Shown piece after piece: positions 55,401 to 64,000 of a stretch of DNA of 64,000 nucleotides. The DNA comes from Oxyruncus cristatus (Eukaryota; Chordata; Aves; Passeriformes; Cotingidae). A program made the position numbers and the translations under genes. Position 1 is the stretch's first letter. The number at the start of each line of letters is the position of its first letter. The stretch covers positions 2,099,009-2,163,008 of the forward strand of contig VXAY01002056.1 in the NCBI GenBank assembly GCA_013399855.1, read 5' to 3'. The notes below the pieces were generated by a model. It did not search any database, was not told the origin of the DNA, and saw only the letters and a program-made list of their open reading frames with translations.

Positions 55401-58400
55401 ACATTATTTAAGCATTGCTCCATGTTCTAAATGTTCTAAATGCCGTCAGTTATAAACAATACAATCCCATCCCATCACTTCTTGGGGGAAGAGAAATTAC
55501 CACGCTAGCTCAACTGTAATGGAGATAAAACCCCTGATGTAGCTTACTCTGCCTGGAACACAGTTCTTTCAGATAGTTTTATTAAAAGTTAAATTAGTAC
55601 CAAGGAACCAATTTCATTAACAAGTGTTCATTACATTACATATTTTCATAAAATTCATTTTATCTAGTAAACAGCTACAAAACATTAAGCCTCAGCTTCT
55701 AAAATGAGCACACACAGAAGTCAATTCACCCCAGTCAGCTTTAATCATCCTTTTTAGTACATGGATCCATTTGCAGTTTCTCCAGCAGCAAAGGCAGGTT
55801 AAGAGCATCCAGTGCTCCCAGATCCTCCCTGTTCATTTGTGGTCCCAGCATCCCCTTTGCCCTTCCCTGAAGCAATTCAGGGTTTTATGCTGTGAGGTCC
55901 TTGCTGGTGGCTGATCCTCCTGGGCTGAGAGAACAGCCCCCCAGTGCTCACTGTTTGTCATTCACCAGCTCTACAGGAACCAAACGTCGCAGGCTTTTTG
56001 CAAAAAAAATGGGGAAAAGTAGCTATACAAAGATAACTTTCCAGCAAAAAGACACAATATAAAGAGACCTATTTCTTTAAAAATGAATCCTTCAAGGACA
56101 TTGTTGAAAATGCTTATTACTGTCAATTTTCAATTTCTGGTAATTTTACCAAATTTCAACCATTTGGCTGACTCAAAAAATTGTTTGTTGGGGTTTTTTT
56201 AATAAAGTACAATTGTTTTTGAGAATAAGTCTGGTACAAATTTAGTTTTACTTCAGCTCACTTTGTTTGCTAACCGTGGCATTCAGGAGGTCTGCTAAGC
56301 ACAACTTTCTTTGCATTTGCTCCTCCTGGACCACTGGCCCACAGGCACCAGGACAAAAAGCAAGCACCAGTTTCTCTGAGCATTTGCTGCTGGTATCCAG
56401 GCACATGATTATAGAGAAAGCAGTAAGACTGGAATGCAAAAGAGCAAGGAGGAAAAGAACAGAGGCAAACCCTGGGAGCAAAAACAAGAGTGTGATTTGT
56501 GTGAGAAGTCTGCAAGCACTCAGCCAGGCACTGGGAGGCCTGGTTTCTTTTCCACATTCCAGGTCTCTGTTCTTGTGCCCCTACTCACTAACTCTGCAAG
56601 TCATCCCGTGCCTGCTGGCTCACACCAGGGCTCACACCAGGAATAGAAGGCTGTGAAACCAGCGATTTGCAGTGGTGTCAGAGGAGTCCCATGAAAGACA
56701 CTGCTCTGCCTTTGTTTTAATTTTTGTTCCAGTTGAAAGGTGCACAGAAATGAGACAGGAGACTGCAGAAGGAGAAACCTGGTATTATGACATGTAAAGA
56801 GTACGGAAAAAAGGTGCCTTCCCTTTCGACCTCTGTCACACAGCTCTCCTACAGTCACGTGCATCCTTTTCTGGAAGTCCAGTTTTGAGCATAACTTAGA
56901 TCTAATTTGCTTCTGTTGAACACCCAACTGCATATCAGATCCTGGAGAGCTCTGTTCTGAACACAGTGCTGAATAACTGTCAAAAAAAGCCAACAAAACC
57001 CAGAACTTACTGACACTTGTCAATGGTCAGACAGAAAGAATTTACTGACTAATTATTCTCAGGCTTTTTGCTTCAATACTTCCTTCTGAGACGTTTCAAT
57101 GAGCTAAATAAGCCCCAAATAGATTAATTCTATGTTTAGAGATGACTCTGAAGAGAATGCATAAAATAAAATATCAGGACATATGCTGAATCCCTATAAA
57201 ATATGAAATAGTAATTAATTCAGAGACAGAACATCCTATGTCCTCTGTGCTCACTTTTTTTTTTAATATCACACACTAACGTAATTAAATATAACAAGGA
57301 AACAGAAGAGGGTAAAGTGGATCTGCTTGATTTGGTATTTTGCTAGTGCTAAAAGCCTGTTTGTGCAGCATTATCACTTTCTTGTTTGCAACATATCTAT
57401 GGATTTATTAAAATAATGGCAATAGTGAAACATGAACAGTTGGGAAGAGGTGACAAGATCTGCATGAAATTTCAATGCATCAGTCTAAGATAGGATAATG
57501 CCTCTATCCACGGATGAGATTGCTTATCAAGTTTGGTAACATAAAAAAAATCCTTCTGAAATGGAATATATTTCTCTGTTGGAAAGAAAGAATGAACCAA
57601 TTCATGTAGCTTGAAATAAATAATAAGAATGCCTATTTCCCAATATCATCACAGCCTGAAACAGGAAATCCTCAGTAAGCTAAAGGGATGCTCCCCATAC
57701 GTGAGCCATGTCAATCCTCACGAACCTGTAGCCCTCTCAGCAGGGTGCAAACTGATGGCCGTTCATCAGAATTGTATCCAGCTTTTCCACTCAAGTCACT
57801 GAAATCACACAACTCCGTAACATAAAATGGACCGGTTGCTCAGAAAACAGGTTTGTCCAACCTTCCTTTAATTTTGAAGTGGAATTTCAGAACACGGTAC
57901 TTAAGAACACCACAGACAAATTCCTTGTTTATTTAAAACAAAACAAAAACATCCCGTCGATGTATTACAACAACTGTCAATGTGTTTGTCATTGTGCCTG
58001 GAAGAATCAATTTCTGGATGAAGGCTGAGTTTAGCCTCAAAGTCAATTCTAAACATAGTCTTTTGTCCCAGACTGAAAACAAAAATGGAATTTACAATGG
58101 TCCTTCCCTCCCTGTCCTTCTCCACCCTCAGGCTGGATCTAGTAAAAAGAACTTGGACTGAAGTCATGTAAGGCACCTAACAGCGAGAAATTAGAATTTA
58201 GAAATTAAACTAGAAATGAAAATTGAGTGGTTTTCTAATGACCAGTAAACATTATTCTGTTCATTGAAGCATAAAGTGGAATAATGCATGTTATAATCAA
58301 GGCTGTCACTGCACATTAGCAGCAAACTGTGAATCTAGGTCCATCCACACACAAATATAAATGGAATTTCTTCCTGATATCAAGATCCCCAGTAAATAAA

Positions 58401-60806
58401 GTTAACTTCTCTAGGAGTGGCTGAGGTCATTTACATAAAAAAACCTTGATTTTTTACCCAATGAAAAACTAAATAGAAACAGTCAAGTACAACCTGTAAA
58501 GTGGGTAGTCTTCAATTGTTTAACAGTGTAGTAATTACTCTAATTATACAAAATTCCATGATGAAGCTGGGAAAGAGCTAGGCCTTCAGAATATCTGTTC
58601 ACATTTCAATTCAAGTGTGAAACATTTGCATACTTAAGGAAATTTAACTGACTGGTTCTCCATAATCAGCAGGTCAAGTGCACATTTCAAGAGGAACAGC
58701 CATAATCACTTCTAATAAAAGCTGACAAAATGAATTTTTGGGGGAGTCTTCAGTATTATTGTTATGCTAGTAGCTACCCTGGGAAACCTGAACCTAGTTT
58801 CACCATACTGTATTTTGACAAAATAGCTATTTCTTCTTTCCTTAACTGTTTCTCTAATTACTGCCTCTCCTCCTGTTCCTTAAAAAAAAGTATTCACCTG
58901 CACTCTGATGTGCTCCTTTATTTTCAGCTCTGAGTATTTTGTCTTTTCATTTTCTCATTGTAAAGCCTTCTGCAGCAGCCCTTACACTGAACTTGAGAAT
59001 CATGCATGCCCTTATACAGTCTTCTCTTAATTTAACTAGATTTATATCAACATGAAAGAAGAAACCAGGCCCTATCTTCAGGACCCTTAACTTTTTTCTG
59101 AAACAATTCTGTGGAACACTACAATTACAGTCTCAAGCACATTGGAAAATGACAGCCTGTTAGTCCTGGAATGCTGAAACTAGTCTAGCTGGAATATTTT
59201 TATTATTCAATTCTGGGTGGTTTTTTTCCCACCAGTTATGAATTGAAACGATTTTTTTTTTTAATCTGTAGCTTTAGTTAATGCTTTATATGGGAGTTAC
59301 ATACTGAAAAGAAAAAACTAACATGCTCCTAACTACTACAAGCAGTATTTTTAAATTTTGGAAAGGTCTGGTCTAGCGGTAATTAATGATGATGAAAATA
59401 TTCCAATATTTTCCAATGAGAAAGAAAGTATTTCGGAAGAAAGAAACACAGGAAAAAGCGTTAAACCATTCTTGGTGAAAACTGACAAAACGCAGCATGA
59501 AGTTAAGCTCCAGTCTTATTCAAATCTGTACCTTTAAAGACTGAAAAATGCAATTCCAATGGTTTCTCGAAATGTTCAGTTCTCATGTTATGGATGGATT
59601 TTCAACATAAATTCTCTTTTGATTGTATTACATGAAAAAAACCCATAGTATTTTAAATTAGGACACCAATCTCAGTGTTAATGAAAATGAATGAAAATTC
59701 ACTTTGGAACAGAGTTTTTTAAACAGTCTTGTGTGTTTCCTTCAGTAACCTTGTTTCTGAAAGTCTGTGAATTCATTCACGGACTTAAGGGGAACAGTAA
59801 CAGTTCTTGGAATAGTGACACAAGCAGCTCATGGGGTTATGATAACAACGCTGGTCATAACCAGCAAATGAAATTCATGGTCACAACCATGAACGAAAAA
59901 AAAATGCCTCAAAACCAAACCCAGGTGCTTTCATTTTGTATCTAACGTCATCCAGCCATTCTGAGTGGCTCACAATAAAAGCTGCCCAGAAACTATTTCA
60001 AACAAAATCAGGTAAGTATTTAAAGTGAATTCATAAGTAGCAATGATTACCAAATAATTTCTTAGAAAGCAAGTGTTCCAGAAACAAGTGTCTGGAATTC
60101 CTCAGTGCAACTGCAGTTCTGAAACCTCAACCATACACAGTTTTTTAAAAAAATGTCTCTAGTTCAAAAACCCATGGCAAGTTTGTAAGAGCAAAAAAAC
60201 CAACAAGGGTAATATAAATAAAACCAATGAGAAAAGCAGCATTTTTTTTAACTGTAAAAGCCTAGGACAAAACCTGATGCCAACATTCAGTTAACGTTAA
60301 GAGGAACCCCCCCCAAACCTTGCAATTAAAACCAAAACGGGGCTGGCAAAAAGCTCGCTAAGGCTATAAAGACAGAAAGTTAAAAACAAGCGCAACCTTC
60401 AGCGTTTTGCGTCAGAAACCGGCCGCGTGGCCTCTTCTCCTCACTCCCCTTTCTCTTCCCCCCACTTTTCCCTCAGTTTGTCGCCCGCACAAGCACATGA
60501 ACCGCATCCACCCCCAAGGGCCTCTCGGAGCCGCGGGCGGCAGGAGGGCGGGCAACTTTATCACTTTACTCCGCGCCCGACACTCGGGCCGGGGGCAGAA
60601 GGAGGGATGGAGGGACGGAGGGGGGCAGTGCACCGGAGCCTGCCCTCACCCCGAGCCCTGCGGGGACACGGGGCCAGCCCGGGGGCCAGCCCGGGCCTAT
60701 CCACCTGCCCGGCCCGGAGCCGGCCTGCTCCTCCGCGGAGAGGCGGCCGGGGGCTGCTCCCACGCCAGCACCCGCCCCTCGCACCCACCGCCCGCTGCCC
60801 GCGCCC
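52401..60806 (-). other. COPS2: COPS2 intron 1
   Basis: At least 8.4 kb from exon 2 to the promoter gap. No coding exon is supported. It has a 20-A run at 52959-52978, a GC-richer patch near 52600-52870 of unknown nature and otherwise AT-rich unique sequence. Short open frames on both strands carry no domain. Confidence 0.75.
52959..52978. repeat. Poly(A) run
   Basis: Twenty A residues in COPS2 intron 1. The preceding 350 bp are moderately GC-rich, but no known SINE or processed gene copy is recognised. Confidence 0.8.
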
Positions 60807-61280
60807 NNNNNNNNNNNNNNNNNNNNNNNNNNNNNNNNNNNNNNNNNNNNNNNNNNNNNNNNNNNNNNNNNNNNNNNNNNNNNNNNNNNNNNNNNNNNNN
60901 NNNNNNNNNNNNNNNNNNNNNNNNNNNNNNNNNNNNNNNNNNNNNNNNNNNNNNNNNNNNNNNNNNNNNNNNNNNNNNNNNNNNNNNNNNNNNNNNNNNN
61001 NNNNNNNNNNNNNNNNNNNNNNNNNNNNNNNNNNNNNNNNNNNNNNNNNNNNNTCCGAGCCCAGTCCGCGCCGCCCCACCGCCGGCTGCCCTGCCCCTGG
61101 TAGCGACCGGGCTCTGGTACCGCGGCCGAGCCGGGCCTGGGCTCTGCACGCCGGAGCTCCCCGGGGTGGCTCTGCCGCTCCTGCCGCCGGGAGCGCGCCG
61201 TGCTGGCGCCAGGGCCGCCCGCCGGGTGTCCGGCACCCGCGGGAGCTGCGGGTCCTTGGACGGCAGGTTCGGAAGGGTCG
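60407..61280 (-). promoter_or_regulatory. COPS2: COPS2 CpG-island promoter with hidden exon 1
   Basis: GC/CpG-rich sequence surrounds a 247-base N run. The expected first coding exon, 18 acidic residues starting with Met and ending just before EYSED, cannot be found on the minus strand of either flank, so it is placed in the gap. The right flank (61054-61280) would be the upstream promoter side shared with the divergent GALK2 region. Confidence 0.75.
60807..61053. other. Assembly gap (247 N)
   Basis: Unsequenced bases inside the COPS2 CpG island. Frames crossing it are artefacts. Confidence 0.98.
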
Positions 61281-61282
61281 AG

Positions 61283-61829
61283 GGAGGTGATTGTGCCCTT
61301 CTGCTCAGCCCTGATGAGGCCCCATTGCTGTGCTGTGTGCAGCTGTGGCCTCCTCGGTACAAGAGTGACATGGAGCTCCTGGAGTGGGTCCAGCAGAGAG
61401 CTACTGAGTTGGTCAGGGGTTTGGAAAATGTCTTAGGAGGAAAGGCTAAGGGAGCTGGGCGTCTTCAGCCTCGAGAAGAGGCGACTGAGAAGGGTCTCAT
61501 TAATGTGTATAATAATCTAAAGAGAGGGCGTTGAGAGGATGGAGCCAAGCTCTGCTCTGTGGTGACAAGCAATAAAACAAGAGGCAATGGGCAGAAAGTG
61601 GTGCATGGGAAGTTCCACCTGAACGTAAGGAAGAACTTTACTGTGCAGGTGACCGTACACTGGAACAGGTTGCCCAGAGAGGTTGTGGAGTCTCCCGCAC
61701 TGGAGATATTCAGGAACTGTCTGGACACAATCCTGTGCAAAGTGCTCTGGGATTACCCTCCTTGAGCAGGAACATTGGACTAGATGACCCACTGTGGTCC
61801 CTTCCAACCCATTCTGCGATTCTGTGAAA
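61283..61829 (+). mobile_element. CR1 LINE, 3' fragment between COPS2 and GALK2
   Basis: About 550 bp follow CR1 3' sequence in order: TGTGCCCTTCTGCTCAGCCC, ATGGAGCTCCTGGAGTGGGT, CCTCGAGAAGAGGCGACTGA, AGGAAGAACTTTACTGTGCA, CTGGAACAGGTTGCCCAGAG, GGACTAGATGACCCACTGTG and the terminal ATTCTGCGATTCTGTGA repeat. It includes the last part of ORF2 and the 3' UTR. It is 5'-truncated and has stop codons, so it is inactive. Confidence 0.96.
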
Positions 61830-62500
61830 GCCGGTCCAGACGCTGGGACTGGCAGCGCTGCTGAGCCCTCCGTGCAGCCCATTTGCCTCACTTAGTGCTG
61901 CTGAACAGTTTACATGGGCTATGTTTGCCACAAGCAAGTCCGGGAGCAGCAGTTTTAAAGGCCCAAACTGTTAAAATCCATGGGCTTTGCCAAGCAATGG
62001 CTTTATATTTTTACACATTAATTTCTGCTTCTCTATTCAACTGAGTGATGCAAAACCCCTGACAGACCAGCTCTGCCTCCCCATCTCCACAAGGCTTGGG
62101 GTTCTCACGGGGTTCTGGATGTGTCTGCAGTGTTTACTGGGTCTCCAGATGTTCCTGTTGTTGGTCATTTTACATTGTTATGGTTTCTGACAGTCTTTTT
62201 TCCCCCCTAGAGCTAGTGTTAAGTCTTCTAAAAACTGTTTGTATTCTGCCACCATACTAACAGGGAGAAAAAAGTTTCACCTCAGAAAACCCACAATGAA
62301 ATTTTACTGTTACTGTGCTTCCTTCAGTCCTGAAAAGCTCCATGAGCGGGATATGAAGGGCCAGGAAATACAGATCAAAACAGACAAAGATATACACCAG
62401 AATGGGCAGTAACACTGAGCAAGTGAACCTGCAACACTTTTGAAACTCTCAGTTCCTCAGAGTATCTGCAGCCACTAATCCGAGGGATATCAGGAGCCGT
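61830..62500. other. Spacer between CR1 and GALK2 promoter
   Basis: About 670 bp of ordinary AT-balanced sequence; no gene or repeat recognised. Its T-rich and pyrimidine-rich patches have no clear function. Confidence 0.5.
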
Positions 62501-62798
62501 GAGGTGGCTTGTTCGGAGGGGAAGTGGAAGAACCGCACACCAAAAAAAACAAAGGGAACGAGCGACGCCGGAGGCGACGGCACTGCCAATTTATTGTTTT
62601 CAGTGCGTTTTGTCAGAGAACCGGCAGGAATGCAGGGGGGAAAAAATCTAAACACTTCCCTGGCCCGTGGCAGCAGCTTTCCTGTCCCGCCTGAGCTGCG
62701 GTGGGCGAGGGGCCGCGGGGTGCCCGGGGCCGAGCGCCGCCGCCGGGGCGGGCCGGGCTGGGGCCGGGNCCCGTGACTGCCGTGCCGCCGGAGCCGCC
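62500..62798 (+). promoter_or_regulatory. GALK2: GALK2 promoter / 5' UTR CpG island
   Basis: CpG density rises sharply from about 62550 and peaks at 62690-62900, with one ambiguous base at 62769. No TATA box is seen, in line with a housekeeping CpG-island promoter. The transcription start cannot be fixed from sequence alone. Confidence 0.65.
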
Positions 62799-62851
62799 AT
62801 GGCGGGGGACGGCCCCGCCGCCCTCCCGGTGCAGCTGGTGGAGCAGCCCAG
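62799..62851 (+). CDS. GALK2: N-acetylgalactosamine kinase, first coding exon (partial gene)
   Basis: GHMP-family kinase that phosphorylates GalNAc to GalNAc-1-phosphate with ATP in the cytosol. Only exon 1 is in the window: 53 nt encoding MAGDGPAALPVQLVEQP plus AG of an Arg codon, followed by donor GTGGGT. The family N-terminus has the same form (MA-x-E/D-x-PA...VQV-x-E-x-PR) and the same exon boundary before the LLKLKEMF segment. The ATG has a strong Kozak context (GCCGCCATGG). Position and divergent orientation next to COPS2 match the conserved gene order. The catalytic motifs lie in later exons beyond the window. Confidence 0.85.
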
Positions 62852-64000
62852 GTGGGTGGGTCGCTCCCCGGCCCCGCCGCCGCTTATCCCGGAGCGGGTG
62901 GGCGGTGTGCAGGCGGCCGCGGCAGGTGGGAGGGCAGGGGCGCCGGCCCGGCGCCGTGCCCCGGTGAGAGGTGCAAGGGAGTTCTGGCCCGTGGTGATTT
63001 GGTTCCTCGCTGCACGACCAGCGTGGCACTCGTACCCCGCGTGGCCCTCGGTGCTGCTGGTTCATTCATTCATTCATTCACTCACTCATTCTTTCATTTT
63101 TCCTCCTACCTTTTTCCCCCCAGAATTTTGGCGTTACTGATTATCTTCGGTTTCTTTTGCTATAAAATCCCTGGCAGAGTGCCGGCCCGGCCCTGCGTTG
63201 GCATTGCCGTGGCAGGTGCCAGCACTTGCTCGTTCCCCACGGAGCTGCGCTCGGTCTGTGGAGGTAGAACACACACAAACCAACCTTTTCAACTTCCTTA
63301 GCACTGCAGAAGAGTCACCTTTTAAAACTTCATTTACTTGCATGTACTTGCAGTGTAAGTCACATGGAAAGGACAAGTCCAGCACTTCCAGACTTGGATG
63401 TGTGAAGTTGTGAGGGATGCCTTTGCTTAACGCTTCTGACAATCTTGTTTTTGATGTAGGTGCTTAAAATGCAGGGTGCGTGTTGCAACATGAAGGCCAG
63501 AGCCTGTAAATACCCTTTCATCAGGCCTGCTTGTAAAACCCACATTAAAAAAAGAGGTCAATCAACGCTTAGATAAACATGCCCCCATGGCTGCTTTGTT
63601 TGTTGTTAGTCTCTTGGTACCAACACTACTATAAAAATATCTGTGCAGCAAAGCAACATTCTAAACACTGACACAAAAAGGAATAAAGTTAACACCTAGA
63701 ATTCTGTCAGCAGATTTCCCCATGGACTATAATAGTTATGAATGTGATCTAGAGAAGGGATTGTACAGTGAAATGGCAGAAATTGCTTCTGCTAATTGGA
63801 AGAGCAATATACGAGTCAATACAAGGGGAGATTATAAGAAGGAGAAATTGTAGAGGGACCTAATACAGCATTACTGGGTACCAAGATGGAAAAGTACTAA
63901 GCAATCTGTTAAAGAAAATCACAACAAATGATATTTTGTAGCTTTCCATTTAAAGAAATCTTAAAAAACATTTCAATATATATAATTGGACAGTAACACA
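62852..64000 (+). other. GALK2: GALK2 intron 1 (start)
   Basis: It begins in the CpG island, then a TTCA repeat (63061-63098), then AT-rich sequence to the window end. I find no second coding exon with family residues. Confidence 0.75.
63061..63098. repeat. (TTCA)n/(CTCA) microsatellite
   Basis: Perfect TTCA repeats for about 20 bp, then degenerate CTCACTCATTCTTTCA. It is in GALK2 intron 1, about 210 bp after exon 1. Confidence 0.9.

Noticed and set aside
60407..61534. Plus-strand frame of 375 codons in the COPS2/GALK2 interval
   Set aside because: It spans the second N run and ends inside the CR1 element; it is a by-product of high GC and unknown bases.
61517..61891. Minus-strand frame of 124 codons
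   Set aside because: It is antisense to the CR1 fragment and has no independent coding support.

Overview
The window is a stretch of vertebrate, very probably avian, nuclear genome. Support for this: three multi-exon genes with GT-AG introns, CpG-island promoters that are partly unsequenced (N runs at 32405-33020 and 60807-61053, one N at 62769), and 3' ends of CR1 retrotransposons with the bird/reptile-type terminal repeat. No prokaryotic gene, CRISPR array, virus or novel gene cluster was found.

Layout. 1-4274: intergenic sequence with no gene I can support. 4280 to about 33000, minus strand: SECISBP2L (SECIS-binding protein 2-like). It has a 3.8-kb 3' UTR, 17 coding exons whose phases all join (residues 9-1098 of about 1098), a 9-kb first intron, and a first exon that must lie in the first N run. 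About 33400-39815: intergenic. About 39820-61000, minus strand: COPS2 (COP9 signalosome subunit 2). It has a 0.6-kb 3' UTR, 12 coding exons giving residues 19-443 of 443, an intron 1 of at least 8.4 kb, and exon 1 hidden in the second N run. 62799-62851, plus strand: first coding exon of GALK2 (N-acetylgalactosamine kinase), which runs out of the window. The order SECISBP2L (-), COPS2 (-), GALK2 (+) is the conserved amniote arrangement (human 15q21.1), which supports all three calls.

The genes do not form a pathway. SECISBP2L is a cytoplasmic L7Ae-type RNA-binding protein, COPS2 is a scaffold subunit of the cullin deneddylase, and GALK2 is a sugar kinase. COPS2 and GALK2 are head-to-head, and a roughly 550-bp CR1 fragment sits between their CpG-rich promoters.

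Points worth a second look: a GC-AG intron in COPS2, a 25-nt microexon and a 12-nt in-frame tandem acceptor in SECISBP2L, weak donor sites, the two first exons lost in GC-rich gaps, and the CR1 insertion between the COPS2 and GALK2 promoters. I see no convincing undescribed biological system; this is an ordinary housekeeping region. Comparisons with human proteins are from memory, not from a database search.
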